DNA of 59,174 nt from CAZPMO01 sp964587515 (GCA_964587515.1 CAZPMO010000006.1:1-59174), one strand, 5' to 3'; positions 35,234-45,206 are shown, counted from the first letter of the stretch. The notes: a model not told the origin generated them from the sequence alone. Numbers and translations are program-made.

Positions 35234-36748
35234 TTAGGGGCCGCCGCGACCGGTGTCAAGCCGCGCTCTGATCTCGAACTTCAATATCTTGCCCATGACG
35301 TTTCGAGGCAGCGCATCGACAAACACCACGTCACGTGGTCGTTTGTAGCGCGCGAGCCGGTCGTCAAAAAGCGCCAGCACGCCGTCGCGGTCGATGTCGG
35401 CGCCGGCGCGACGGACCACCACCGCGACCGGCACCTCGCCCCAACGCGCATCAGAACGTCCGATCACCGCAGCCTCGGCGATCTCGACGCAGCCGTCGAG
35501 CACATTTTCAAGCTCGGCGGGATAGATGTTCTCACTACCGGAAATGATTACGTCCTTGATGCGGTCGTCGACATAAAAATTACCGTCGGCATCCGCGTGA
35601 CCAACGTCGCCGGTGTGGAACCAGCCGTCGCGCATCACCTCCGCGGTGGCGCCCGGATTGTTCCAGTACCCGGTCATTACGTTGGCCCCGCGCACCACGA
35701 TCTCGCCTTTCTCGCCGGGGGGAAGCTCATCCCCGTTGGGGCCGACGATGCGCGCCTCGCAATGAAGCGCAGGTTTGCCGGTCGAGCCCGCCGTGCTCCA
35801 GGCTTCGTCGATGCGCTGATGGATAGCGATCGGCGCGGTCTCCGTCGAACCGTAAACCTGGATCACCGGCACGCCGCGATCGAGGAAAGCCCGCAGCAGC
35901 GGCAGCGGCACCGTGGTCGAACCTGTATCGAGGCAGCGCAGGCACCCGAGATCGAGTGTCGGCCAATCGGGATGGTCGAGGATCGCCTGCAGCATCGCCG
36001 GCACCAGGGTCAACAGCGTCGGACGGGCCTCGTTGATCGCCGAGACCGTTGCATCCGGATCGAAACGGCGCTGGAGGATTACAGTCGCGCCGGCGTAAAG
36101 CGCCGGTGTCGCCAGGATATTCATGCCGCCGACGTGGAACATGGGAAGTCCGACCAGGACCACGTCGGACGATTTCATGTCATGGGCGGCGACACTGTTC
36201 AGAGCGTTATGGCCGAGCGCATTCTGGTTCAGCACCGCGCCCTTCGGCGTCCCGGTCGTGCCGGAGGTGTAAACAATCAGGAGCGGGTCGTCGGGACCGG
36301 CGATTGAATCGGGGTTCGCGCCCGGGCTCGGCGCGAACGCGTCCCATCCCACGCGGCCCTCGCCGCTTGCGATAAAATGGCGGCATGAGAGTTCTTCGCG
36401 AATGCGGTCGATGTGATCGAAAAATTCGGGCTCGGCGAACAGTACCGAGACGCCTGCATCGTCAAGGATGAATTTGTGTTCCGGCGGCGCGAGACGCCAG
36501 TTCAGCGGCACCATTATCGCGCCGGACCGGGCGCAGGCGAACAGCAGGACGATAAATTCGGGGCTGTTATAGCCGAGGAAGCCGATACGATCGCCGGGGC
36601 GCACGCCGTATCGCGCGCCCAACGCAGCGGCGGCGGCGCGAATACGATCGCGCAGGGCGCCGTAGCTTATCTCCGCGTCTTCGAAACGGATCGCGACGCG
36701 GTCCGGCGCGGCATCGGCCCAGCGTTCGATCCAGCCTGAAATATCCAA
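35234..36748 (-). CDS. AMP-dependent acyl-CoA synthetase/ligase
   Basis: A 504-residue ANL-superfamily enzyme. LLIVYTSGTTGTPKGAVL is the P-loop-like AMP-binding motif, YGSTETAP the second motif, GWFHTGDVGHADADGNF the third, and RNVMGKILKFEIR contains the C-terminal catalytic Lys. The start looks like TTG at 36748. It activates a carboxylic acid to its CoA thioester. It lies 12 bases downstream of the acyl-CoA dehydrogenase gene on the same strand. Confidence 0.9.
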   Translation of the reverse strand: MDISGWIERWADAAPDRVAIRFEDAEISYGALRDRIRAAAAALGARYGVRPGDRIGFLGYNSPEFIVLLFACARSGAIMVPLNWRLAPPEHKFILDDAGVSVLFAEPEFFDHIDRIREELSCRHFIASGEGRVGWDAFAPSPGANPDSIAGPDDPLLIVYTSGTTGTPKGAVLNQNALGHNALNSVAAHDMKSSDVVLVGLPMFHVGGMNILATPALYAGATVILQRRFDPDATVSAINEARPTLLTLVPAMLQAILDHPDWPTLDLGCLRCLDTGSTTVPLPLLRAFLDRGVPVIQVYGSTETAPIAIHQRIDEAWSTAGSTGKPALHCEARIVGPNGDELPPGEKGEIVVRGANVMTGYWNNPGATAEVMRDGWFHTGDVGHADADGNFYVDDRIKDVIISGSENIYPAELENVLDGCVEIAEAAVIGRSDARWGEVPVAVVVRRAGADIDRDGVLALFDDRLARYKRPRDVVFVDALPRNVMGKILKFEIRARLDTGRGGP

Positions 36749-36760
36749 CAGCGGCCCCGC

Positions 36761-37999
36761 TTATCCGTCGTCGGTCTCGCCGGGCTCGTAAAGCGTTTCG
36801 CGCCCCAGCCGGTCGACGCAAAGCTCCGCCGTCCACGGCAGCATCAGCGAGCCGAGACGCGAATCCCGATAATATTGCTCCAGCGGTAGCGATTTAAGCA
36901 TCGACTGGCCGCCGCAGGTGCGTATCGCCAGCCGGCAAATCTCGTTGGCGGTTTCCATCACGGTGTACTGAGCCGCATAGGCGCGCAGGCGCACTTCCTT
37001 GGGCGGGTCGACGCGCGCCTCGGACACCGCCCGCGAGAACAACGCCTCGGCCTGCTGGAGCTTGATGAACATGTCGGCCACGGTAATCTGCTTGGTGGGA
37101 TACATGCGCCGCTTTACCGGAATGCCGTCGACGTCGCCGCGCAAGTAGCGGACCGTGAAATCATAGGCCGCGTGCGCGATGCCGAGATAGGTCGGACACA
37201 AGGTCATGAACATATGCGGCCACCGCCGCGCCGCCTGGTGATAAACGCCGCGTGGCATCAGCATCATCTCATCGGCGACGAAGACATCCTTCAGCAGCAG
37301 CGTCCGCGACACGGTGGCGCGCATGCCGACGGGGTCCCAGGGACCGGTGATTTCGAGCCCATCCGCTTCTTTTGGCACCGCGAGGAAGAGCGTATCGGTG
37401 ACAGCGCGATCGGGCTTGTCCTCGGTGCAGAGTACGCCGTAAAAATCCGCCGCCCCGGACAGCGAGGCGAATATCTTGACACCGTTCAGCACCCATCCAC
37501 CATCAACCTTGGCCGCCAGCGTACCGAAGGGCGCCTTGCCCGCCGCCGCCGCGCTGCCCTCGGAAAATGGCTGCGCGAAGATCGCGCCGTCATCGACAAT
37601 GCGCGCGAAATGGCCCTCGCGGTTGTTCGCGTGCCGGCGGCGATCGTCTTCCGGCATATCGAGATCGTCGGCGATATGGCCGGACCAGATGGGGGTACAG
37701 GCATGCATGTTGAATGTCAGCGCGGTGGCGCCGCACCAACGCCCGATCTCCGCCGCATGATGAGCGTAATCATGATATTTCGCGCCCAGACCGCCATGTT
37801 CGGCGGGTACGGTCAGCGCGAGCAACCCTTCCGTTCGCATGTCGTCGTAGTTCTCGAAAGGGAAAGAGGCCTCGATATCAAACTGGGCCATACGGGGAAG
37901 GAACTTTTCGGTTCCGAGCCGGGTGATAAGCGCGGAGATGGCTTCCCGGTCGCCGGCGAGGTTCTGCCAGGCATGTGCGTGGTCGGATCCTGAATTCAT
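36761..37999 (-). CDS. Acyl-CoA dehydrogenase family protein
   Basis: A 412-residue flavoprotein. GLLALTVPAEHGGLGAKY is the N-terminal helical motif, IFAQPFSEGSAAAAGKAPFG the FAD-binding loop, and ICRLAIRTCGGQSMLKSLPLEQYYRDSRLGSLM the C-terminal signature region. It differs clearly from the acyl-CoA dehydrogenase at 15611. With the downstream ligase it would perform the first two steps of acid activation and desaturation. It is the first gene of this three-gene minus-strand unit. Confidence 0.88.
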   Translation of the reverse strand: MNSGSDHAHAWQNLAGDREAISALITRLGTEKFLPRMAQFDIEASFPFENYDDMRTEGLLALTVPAEHGGLGAKYHDYAHHAAEIGRWCGATALTFNMHACTPIWSGHIADDLDMPEDDRRRHANNREGHFARIVDDGAIFAQPFSEGSAAAAGKAPFGTLAAKVDGGWVLNGVKIFASLSGAADFYGVLCTEDKPDRAVTDTLFLAVPKEADGLEITGPWDPVGMRATVSRTLLLKDVFVADEMMLMPRGVYHQAARRWPHMFMTLCPTYLGIAHAAYDFTVRYLRGDVDGIPVKRRMYPTKQITVADMFIKLQQAEALFSRAVSEARVDPPKEVRLRAYAAQYTVMETANEICRLAIRTCGGQSMLKSLPLEQYYRDSRLGSLMLPWTAELCVDRLGRETLYEPGETDDG

Positions 38000-38088
38000 G
38001 GCGATTACCGGGTCTCCAGGCGCGTTTCATTTAGCCCGAAGTCTGGCATCATTGTCCCCGCGAGGCCAGCCTCGCCAAGGGAGTTCGC

Positions 38089-39783
38089 TCAGCGGAGTTT
38101 CAGGATGACGATCAGGCCGGGCACGCGCGCCCCGCATTCATTTCGAAAATCGCTGTGATCGCAAGACAGGGTCTCGAACCCATTATTTTCAGCGGTTCGG
38201 CGAAGATAGTTCGAACCATGGGCGTAGCGACCTGTTTGCCGTAACGTGAAATCTTCTTGATCGTCTCGTTCGGCGGAGAAGGCAAACAACCCGTCACGCG
38301 CGGTCAGCCGTGCGACGCCCTCGAACACAGGATCGAGATCACCGGTGTGTACGAACCCGTCGGCGGCGACCACGAGATCGAAAGCTCCACTTTCGAGGGC
38401 GTTGTCCCCGCGCAATTCGACGAGATCGCCGATGTGCAGCCGGCTATAGAGGCCGCTTGCCGATGCCTGCCCGATCATGGCCGGTGACAGATCGATGCCG
38501 AGCGCATCCTCGAACCGGCCCTCAAATGCCCGGGCCGCCAGCCCGGTGCCGCAACCCAAATCGAGGAAACGCTTGAAGGACTGTAAATTGGCGCCACACG
38601 TCAACTCAACAGCGGCGCGCAACAACCGGGGCGCCTGGTAATCCAACTCGTTCCGGACATATTCGTCATAAATCGCCGCATGATGATCAAAAAGCTCACG
38701 GATATATTCCGGCGGCGCACGGTTCGGGGTCTCGCCCGAAAGCGCGGCGACCATATGCCTCGCGTTGGCCCGGCCGGGATCGAGTTCGAGAGCGATACGG
38801 TATGCCGCCCGCGCCTGATCAGTAATTCCCAAATCATGCAACGTATTTCCCAGATTATTGTATGCGTCGATATGCTCGGGATCGATCGACACGGTCCGGT
38901 GATAGCTCGCTACCGCCTCTTCCAACCGACCTTGTTCCCGGCGAACATTGGCGAAATTGTAATGCGCATCAGCAAACCGGGGCGCTATTTCTATCGCCCG
39001 GAGATATTGAACCGACGCATCCTCAAAGCGATCTAGATCGGCATAGGCATTGCCGAGATTAAAGCGAGGCTCAGGTATGTTGGGCTCGATCTCAACGGCC
39101 AGGCGATGGCTATCTACCGCGGCCTCGACATCACCCGCATCACGCAATGCATTGCCGAGATTGTTATGGATGATGGCGCATTCGGGATGAAACAACAGCG
39201 CGTGCCGGTAGCTTTCCATCGCGGCGCCGAACTGTCCGAGTTCGCGCTGTGAATTGCCCAGATTACCGAGCGCCGTCGCATATCCGGGCCGAACGGCAAT
39301 GGCGAATTTAAAGCTGGCGATCGCGTCTTCATATTTCTCAAGCGCGTGCAAGGCAATGCCGCAACTATTGTGAGCTTCGAAGATATCAGAATCGATGTTG
39401 AGTCCTCTGCGATAGGCCTCGACAGCTTCTTCATAGCGGCCGAGGGACTGCATCACATCACCGAGGCTGAGATGGGGCACCGGGTTGCAACCGGCGGCCG
39501 CGATCGACTGATGAATAAGACGGGTTGCGGTCTCGGTATCGCCCGACTGATAGGAAATCAGCCCGAGAAGGTGCAGGGCGTCTTCATGGTTCTGGTGAAG
39601 CTCGAGAGCTTGATAATAGCGTTCGGCGGCGCGCTGGAAATCTCCCGCGCGATGGAGCTGGAGTCCGCATTCGAGAGCCTGTCGAACCGTCTTGTCACGG
39701 TCGACAATCGAGGCCTCGTTAAGCGGACCGTCCCGCTCGGCTCGCCCTTCGCGGGCTGCCTGCCGGCGTTGGCTGCTGTTCAT
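38089..39783 (-). CDS. TPR-repeat protein with C-terminal SAM methyltransferase domain
   Basis: A 564-residue protein. About residues 40-345 are nine or so tetratricopeptide units, for example YEEAVEAYRRGLNIDSD and LEEAVASYHRTVSIDPEH. Residues about 355-564 are a class I methyltransferase: FLDLGCGTGLAARAFEGR is motif I and LVVAADGFVHTGDLDPVF follows. The TPR part likely docks a protein or glycan partner and the catalytic part methylates it; the target is unknown. No signal peptide. A 260-base gap separates it from the divergent kinase. Confidence 0.85.
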   Translation of the reverse strand: MNSSQRRQAAREGRAERDGPLNEASIVDRDKTVRQALECGLQLHRAGDFQRAAERYYQALELHQNHEDALHLLGLISYQSGDTETATRLIHQSIAAAGCNPVPHLSLGDVMQSLGRYEEAVEAYRRGLNIDSDIFEAHNSCGIALHALEKYEDAIASFKFAIAVRPGYATALGNLGNSQRELGQFGAAMESYRHALLFHPECAIIHNNLGNALRDAGDVEAAVDSHRLAVEIEPNIPEPRFNLGNAYADLDRFEDASVQYLRAIEIAPRFADAHYNFANVRREQGRLEEAVASYHRTVSIDPEHIDAYNNLGNTLHDLGITDQARAAYRIALELDPGRANARHMVAALSGETPNRAPPEYIRELFDHHAAIYDEYVRNELDYQAPRLLRAAVELTCGANLQSFKRFLDLGCGTGLAARAFEGRFEDALGIDLSPAMIGQASASGLYSRLHIGDLVELRGDNALESGAFDLVVAADGFVHTGDLDPVFEGVARLTARDGLFAFSAERDDQEDFTLRQTGRYAHGSNYLRRTAENNGFETLSCDHSDFRNECGARVPGLIVILKLR

Positions 39784-39928
39784 CGCTCGATACCTTCGGC
39801 GCAGCTTAGACTACCTGTCTATGTGCCATTGTTCGCGAGCGACTTTAATGATCGCTGAATTAAATTGGTAAAGGCATGGAAAATTCGTCGCAAATTGCTC
39901 GCAACAGGGCCGAAAAAGTCGTGAAAAT

Positions 39929-39944
39929 TTAAATAAACATTAAC
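39929..39944 (+). promoter_or_regulatory. CtrA-like binding site (TTAA-N7-TTAAC)
   Basis: TTAA (39929-39932), seven bases, then TTAAC (39940-39944) match the full consensus of the alphaproteobacterial cell-cycle regulator CtrA. The site is in an AT-rich intergenic region, 100 bases upstream of the hybrid histidine kinase start. It could also act on the divergent TPR-methyltransferase. Binding is inferred from the motif alone. Confidence 0.5.
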
Positions 39945-40043
39945 CAACTTCGTGAAAATGCCTGAATTCGGCTGATTTCGGCGCTGGTTTCCGAATGGAA
40001 AAATAGTGCGGGACAGGCCGCGTCACGATTACCACGAGCAGCC

Positions 40044-42086
40044 ATGTCGAACTCTAACGCGCGCATGAAAAAAGCCGAACTGATCGACGAGCTGGCGCGG
40101 GCCCAACGGCGTATCGCCGAACTCGAAGGTAATGCCGGGCGTTCTGACACGAACGGTGGTGGGTTGCCAGTAACAGTATCGGGGGAGAGCCTGGCCAAGG
40201 CCCTGTTCGACAATTCGTCCTCCATACTTTTTCTGAAAGACACCGATTTACGGCTTCTATATGCGAACCGCCGCTATGAGGAATTTCACAACGCCTCTCC
40301 CGGCGAGTTAAATGGCCGCCAGACCGCCGAATGGGTCCCAGAAAAATATCTTCGCGCCGTTACCCAGCAGGACCAGGAGGTGCTGCGCCTAAAGGCCCAG
40401 GATGTACGCGAATTGGAATTCCCGCGTCCCGATGGAATAATCCACACTGTCATATCGACGAAATTCCCAATATTCGGTCCGGATGGCGAGGTCATCGCTC
40501 TCGGCGCGATCAATACGGACATCACGGAACGAAAGGAAATGGAGGCCGCGCTCCGCGAGAGCGAGGAAAAATACCGCAACCTGGTGGAAGGATCGCTGGA
40601 AGGGATTTTCGTGATGAACAAGGATTGGCAACCATTGTTCGTCAATCCGAGGGCTGCCGAAATTTTCGGTTACGAAAACCCAATGGAAATCCTCACGGCC
40701 GAAACCATGGAAATCCTGTTCGCGCCCGAAGAGGTCGAGCGGTTGCGCGGCATGAAGGACGAACGCATCGCCGGCGGCAACCCGACTGCAAAGTACGAAT
40801 ATCAGGGTGTGTGCAAGGATGGTACGCGGATCTGGTTGCTTAACCAGTCGAAGGCCGTGATGTGGAACGGCCACCCGGCAGTTCAGGCCACCGTCGTTGA
40901 TATCACCGAGCACAAAGCCGCGGAAGCACAGCTTCGCCATGCGGTGAAGTTCGATGCGATAGGTCAATTAACCGGGGGAATTTCTCACGATTTCAACAAT
41001 TTGTTCGCCATTATTCAAGGAAACCTCGAGCTATTAGCGGAACGAACAGGCGATCAATCGGATAGCGCCGGTCTGATCTCACCGGCGCTGGAAGCAACAT
41101 TTCGCGGTGCAAGGCTGACGCGGCGTCTGTTGGCATTCAACCAGAACAGACCGGTCCAGCACGTGCCGACCGATATCAATGCCCATGTTTCGGGCATGAC
41201 CGAGCTATTGCGCCGGACCCTCGGCGAAACCGTGGAGGTCCGCACACGGCTGATGCCGGACTGCCGGCCGGTCGCCGCCGACGCCGACGGGCTTGATACG
41301 GTGCTGGTCAACCTGGCGGTCAACGCCCGCGACGCCATGTCGGGCAGTGGCGGCCTTCTGACCATCGAGAGCAGGGATACGGATATATGGACCGAGGGCG
41401 TCGGCGGGCTGGCGCCGGGAAGCTATGTGGTGCTATCAATCAGCGATAATGGAAGCGGCATGTCGCCGGATACCGCCGCCCGAGCATTCGAACCTCTATA
41501 CAGCACCAAGGACGTAACGTCGGGCGTAAGCGGACTTGGCCTTGCCATCGTAAAGCGGTTCGTCGGTCAGGCCAGAGGTCATGTCGAGATCGAAAGCGAA
41601 TTAGGCCGCGGCACCACGGTCCGCCTGTATCTTCCGATCTGGCAAGGGGCGGCGGACGTGATCGAAGCCGATAACCAGGGAGAACCCAGGAGCGCGGTGG
41701 GGAACGGCGAACTGGTAATGGTGGTGGAGGACGACGGTGACTTGCGAGCCTTGGCGACCGATCTTATCGCAAGCCTTGGGTACAGGACTCTGGCCGCAAG
41801 CGACGGCCCGTCGGCGCTCGCCCTATTTGAGGATTGTGGCGAAGAGGATGTCGCGGTTTTATTCAGTGACATTGTCCTTCCCAATGGCATAAGCGGTATT
41901 GAATTGGCGAAACTCGTCCGCGCCCGGTTCCCTCAAACAGCGATATTGCTGACCACCGGTTATCCCGAAATGGCGGATAAACCGCCAGCGGAAATAGAAG
42001 GGTTTTCCGGGGTGCTGGAAAAACCCTATCCGAAATCCGAACTGGCCCGGGAACTACGCCGGGCCATCACCGGTCCGGGCAATTAG
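40044..42086 (+). CDS. PAS-domain hybrid sensor histidine kinase
   Basis: A 680-residue signalling protein. A short coiled coil (1-35) is followed by two PAS domains (about 50-165 and 170-290), the phospho-acceptor segment ISHDFNNLFAIIQGNLELL near residue 315, and an HATPase domain with NARDAM (N box), SDNGSGM and GVSGLGLAIV. A C-terminal receiver domain (about 550-675) has the phospho-Asp in FSDIVLPNG. No membrane segment, so it is a cytoplasmic sensor. No partner regulator is adjacent. Possible CtrA control from the site at 39929. Confidence 0.9.
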   Translation: MSNSNARMKKAELIDELARAQRRIAELEGNAGRSDTNGGGLPVTVSGESLAKALFDNSSSILFLKDTDLRLLYANRRYEEFHNASPGELNGRQTAEWVPEKYLRAVTQQDQEVLRLKAQDVRELEFPRPDGIIHTVISTKFPIFGPDGEVIALGAINTDITERKEMEAALRESEEKYRNLVEGSLEGIFVMNKDWQPLFVNPRAAEIFGYENPMEILTAETMEILFAPEEVERLRGMKDERIAGGNPTAKYEYQGVCKDGTRIWLLNQSKAVMWNGHPAVQATVVDITEHKAAEAQLRHAVKFDAIGQLTGGISHDFNNLFAIIQGNLELLAERTGDQSDSAGLISPALEATFRGARLTRRLLAFNQNRPVQHVPTDINAHVSGMTELLRRTLGETVEVRTRLMPDCRPVAADADGLDTVLVNLAVNARDAMSGSGGLLTIESRDTDIWTEGVGGLAPGSYVVLSISDNGSGMSPDTAARAFEPLYSTKDVTSGVSGLGLAIVKRFVGQARGHVEIESELGRGTTVRLYLPIWQGAADVIEADNQGEPRSAVGNGELVMVVEDDGDLRALATDLIASLGYRTLAASDGPSALALFEDCGEEDVAVLFSDIVLPNGISGIELAKLVRARFPQTAILLTTGYPEMADKPPAEIEGFSGVLEKPYPKSELARELRRAITGPGN

Positions 42087-42090
42087 AAGG

Positions 42091-42603
42091 CTATCCGTCG
42101 GTCCAGTGACCGCCCGCCATCATCGCGGCATACCATATGATGCCCGCGATCTCATAAAACACATAATGCAGCTTGGTCCGGAATGGGCCGTCCCGCCATC
42201 CGCTGGACACCCCGGCGCCGCGGACCCGAATACCGGCGTTTCGGAAGGACAGCAGTGCTCGCGGTACATGAACCCGGTCGGTTACAACCAACGCCCTCGA
42301 CCATCCGCGATCTCGGATGATCCGCGCTGAACGGTGAGCATTTTCGTAGGTCGAGCGAGCGGTCGGCTCCAGGACGATCCGGGATGGATCGAGGCCCGCG
42401 TCGAGCGCCAGATCGCGCATGATATCGGCTTCGGTCACCGCGCCGCCCGCCGGTCCGCCGGTGACCAACAGGGCCTGGGCTCCCGATTTTTTGAACATCT
42501 CGATACCGAGCCCCATGCGCCGGCGCATGGCGCGCGACGGCCCACCCGTAGGCGACAGGCCAACACCCATCACGACCACGACATCGAAACCTGGTTTGCC
42601 CAT
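42091..42603 (-). CDS. YdcF/DUF218 family protein
   Basis: A 170-residue protein starting at MGKPGFDVVVVMG (ATG 42603, with AGGAAG upstream). DVVVVMGVGL, LLVTGGPAGGAV, ILEPTARSTYENA and ALVVTDRVHVPRALLSF are the DUF218 motifs. The family includes ElyC/SanA-type envelope proteins and is thought to act in cell-wall or lipid-carrier metabolism. No membrane anchor is seen in this short form. It is last in the minus-strand partner-switch/Mla gene run, 83 bases after the lipoprotein gene. Confidence 0.78.
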   Translation of the reverse strand: MGKPGFDVVVVMGVGLSPTGGPSRAMRRRMGLGIEMFKKSGAQALLVTGGPAGGAVTEADIMRDLALDAGLDPSRIVLEPTARSTYENAHRSARIIRDRGWSRALVVTDRVHVPRALLSFRNAGIRVRGAGVSSGWRDGPFRTKLHYVFYEIAGIIWYAAMMAGGHWTDG

Positions 42604-42686
42604 GGCGCGCAATCTTCCTGAAACCGATCTTACGGTTAAAGGTGTAGCGCATGGCAGCGTTAATTGTGAACAGAAACGGAGCCCGG

Positions 42687-43307
42687 TTAACCGGGAGACT
42701 GGTCCCGGCTGGCGCGATCCAGGTCATTGGCGAAGCTGTCGAATATTTGTCCGAGCGCGGCGTTGAAAGCGGCCACCGACGCCTCGACTGTGTCGTCATC
42801 GCAGGGGACGTCCGCCGCATAGCTGTTCTCAACGACCAAGCGGCGGCGATCTTGGCGAACGACCGCGAGGTCGACTTCGATGGCGATGCGCGAGGGCGTC
42901 GCGCCGATAAGACGTTCAAGCCGCTTGATTTTGCCAATCAATTCGTAATCCGCGCGGACCCGCATCTTCGGCGTCACCACCGATGCAGCGATGCCGCGGC
43001 GCTTGAGATAGGACACCAATTCGTCACGCAATAGGATCGTCGGTGAATCCGCCCAGTAATGATAATTGTGCTGGCGCACCGAGTTAGGCATCTCGCGGCT
43101 GGCGAACAACACCGGGCGAGCGCGTACCAGCCCGTCGCCGTCAATTTGCGCGACCGCCAGAACGCCCGGCAATAGTTGGGTCTGAAGCCGCTGTTCGGCG
43201 GTTGCCGCACGAAATCGATAATAATTGTCGGGCGGGACCGGTGTCGTGGAACCGAGACATCCCGCGAGCACGGCGATAATGGGCAGCGTGGCAAGCGTGG
43301 GTTTCAC
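42687..43307 (-). CDS. ABC-type transport auxiliary lipoprotein (PqiC/DUF330-like)
   Basis: A 206-residue lipoprotein. Its signal peptide ends in the lipobox LAGC (Cys about 17), followed by PPDNYYRF, the typical start of the PqiC/LptE-like transport auxiliary domain. RRLVVENSYAADVPCDDD and AFNAALGQIFDSFANDL are conserved C-terminal parts. It probably sits in the outer membrane facing the periplasm as acceptor or docking partner of the MlaD-type MCE protein encoded 5 bases upstream. GTG start. Confidence 0.82.
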   Translation of the reverse strand: MKPTLATLPIIAVLAGCLGSTTPVPPDNYYRFRAATAEQRLQTQLLPGVLAVAQIDGDGLVRARPVLFASREMPNSVRQHNYHYWADSPTILLRDELVSYLKRRGIAASVVTPKMRVRADYELIGKIKRLERLIGATPSRIAIEVDLAVVRQDRRRLVVENSYAADVPCDDDTVEASVAAFNAALGQIFDSFANDLDRASRDQSPG

Positions 43308-43312
43308 CGGAT

Positions 43313-44326
43313 CTAATTCCTGACGGTGCCCGATGCGGGCGAAATCTGCCGCCGCGGCGGGGAACCCAGCAGAAGCGATGGGTCCTGCCGTATCTGGCGA
43401 CTGAATTCACCCATATTGCGGCTGGTTGCGTCGAAATTCAGCATGATCGAATCTATGTTCCGTGCGACGGTTTGCAGAGTGTATTGGGCATTGGTTAGGG
43501 CTTTATCAACGTTCTCTTTGTTGCCGAGAACGATGTCGTCGAGACGCGCGACGATACCCCGGATCGCGGCGCCGGTGGCGTCGAGCTGGCCGCTCATTAC
43601 GGCGAAGTTTTCCGCCGTCACGCCGACATTCCGGATCACGCCATCGATAACAAAGGCGTTGCGGTCGGACAGAATATTCCGGAGCGCCGCGCTGCTTTCA
43701 TCCAGCCGATGGGTCATGCTCTGGACCCGGGCCAGGATGTCCCCCGAACGGTCCTCGACCCCGCCAGCGATATTATTGAGAGAGGCGGTCAGACGTGTCA
43801 GATCGTCTTCCAGCTTGCCGCCGAGCCGCCGGGCCAGACGGCCGATATCCTCGATCAGCGGCCGCATGCTTTCGCGGTTGAGGGCGCCGAGTTCGTTGGC
43901 GACTCCGGCCACCGCGGTGAACATGTCGGTCGTCCTGCCGCTTCTGATTTCGCCACCGACGGCCACGATGACCTCGCTTTCACCTCCGCTGATATCGATG
44001 GTCTTGGATGACAGCAAGCTGGACGAGCCGATCCGCGCAATACTGTCCGACGGCAAGCGCCAGCCTTCGATCACGCTAACCGCGATCCGAAATCGCATTC
44101 GCGCGCCATCGGTGAACGGCTCGATAACTTCGACCTGTCGGATAGGATAGCCTTCGTAGCGAACCTGGGTGCCGAATTTCATATCGGCGACATTGTCCAT
44201 CACGATCGAATAATTATCCGTCGCCTGGGAATTACCGGTCATGAAGAAAGCCGACCCCACGGCGGAGCCCAACATGGCAAGGACGAACAACCCCACCGCG
44301 ATGTAATTAAACTTCTGATTTCTCAT
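43313..44326 (-). CDS. MCE domain protein (MlaD family)
   Basis: A 337-residue protein: one N-terminal membrane segment (about 8-30), then an MCE domain (about 38-115; YSIVMDNVADMKFGTQVRYEGYPI) and a long alpha-helical region (about 140-310; SLNNIAGGVEDRSGDILARV) that in this family builds hexameric needles or tunnels. It links the inner-membrane MlaEF complex to the lipoprotein partner for lipid transport across the periplasm. It is longer than E. coli MlaD (about 180 residues), suggesting a needle-like form. Confidence 0.88.
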   Translation of the reverse strand: MRNQKFNYIAVGLFVLAMLGSAVGSAFFMTGNSQATDNYSIVMDNVADMKFGTQVRYEGYPIRQVEVIEPFTDGARMRFRIAVSVIEGWRLPSDSIARIGSSSLLSSKTIDISGGESEVIVAVGGEIRSGRTTDMFTAVAGVANELGALNRESMRPLIEDIGRLARRLGGKLEDDLTRLTASLNNIAGGVEDRSGDILARVQSMTHRLDESSAALRNILSDRNAFVIDGVIRNVGVTAENFAVMSGQLDATGAAIRGIVARLDDIVLGNKENVDKALTNAQYTLQTVARNIDSIMLNFDATSRNMGEFSRQIRQDPSLLLGSPPRRQISPASGTVRN

Positions 44327-44369
44327 ATTGTCTTCCGTTCACCTATGCGCCGACGCGCTGATTTTTTCC

Positions 44370-45206
44370 TCAAGGCTCGCCGGTGAGGCGCCGCATATAT
44401 TCCCAAGCGTCGGCCTCGACGATTTCCGTTCGGCGATTGAGCAAATTCTGGACCCGCGCGTCAGTGCAGTTTCGCAGTCCTTCCACGGTATCAACGGTGA
44501 GTATCCTGCCGTCGTCGAGCACCGTGATCCGATCGGCAATGCCGAACGCGCTTTCAAGTTCGTGGGTTATGACCACGATGGTCATGTCCATCGCCTCGCG
44601 CAGCAACAGGATCATTTCGTCGAGCGCCGAGGACACCACCGGATCGAGCCCCGCCGATGGTTCATCGAAGAACAACAGTTTGGGATCCATCACCACGGCG
44701 CGCGCTACTGCCGCCCGCTTCAACATGCCGCCGGAAAGCTCGGCCGGCATCATGTCATCGCAACCCGCGAGCCCGACGACCTCGAGCTTGAAGCGGGCCA
44801 TGATCGCCATCGTCTTTTCATCGAGATCGGTATGCTCGCGAAGCGGCAGCATCACATTTTCCAGAACCGACATGGAGCTGAACAGCGCGCCACCCTGAAA
44901 CGCGACGCCAATTCCGCGCCGGATTTTTTTAATATCCGCCATCTTCATACGCGAAATGTCGTTGCCGAACAGGCGGACGAAACCCGACGTCGGGTCATCC
45001 AGGCCGATGAGCTGGCGCAGCAAAGTCGTCTTACCGGATCCACTGCCGCCCATCACCACCATGATCTCCCCGGCGCGAACCTCAAGATCGATTTCGTGCA
45101 GCACCTGACGGTCGCCGTAATGCACGGTCAGGCGCTCGACCTGGATGACGTTCGGCGGATCCGTATCGGTCCCGGGGACCTGTATGTCGGTGGCGGCAAT
45201 GCTCAT
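44370..45206 (-). CDS. ABC transporter ATP-binding protein (MlaF family)
   Basis: A 278-residue ATPase. Walker A GGSGSGKT is at 53-60, the signature ELSGGMLKRAAVARAVV has the SGGM form characteristic of MlaF/MCE ATPases, and Walker B is LLFFDEPSAGLDP. It energises lipid transport through the permease encoded one base upstream. The C-terminal extension could contact the STAS protein as MlaB does in E. coli; that is inference. Confidence 0.9.
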   Translation of the reverse strand: MSIAATDIQVPGTDTDPPNVIQVERLTVHYGDRQVLHEIDLEVRAGEIMVVMGGSGSGKTTLLRQLIGLDDPTSGFVRLFGNDISRMKMADIKKIRRGIGVAFQGGALFSSMSVLENVMLPLREHTDLDEKTMAIMARFKLEVVGLAGCDDMMPAELSGGMLKRAAVARAVVMDPKLLFFDEPSAGLDPVVSSALDEMILLLREAMDMTIVVITHELESAFGIADRITVLDDGRILTVDTVEGLRNCTDARVQNLLNRRTEIVEADAWEYMRRLTGEP

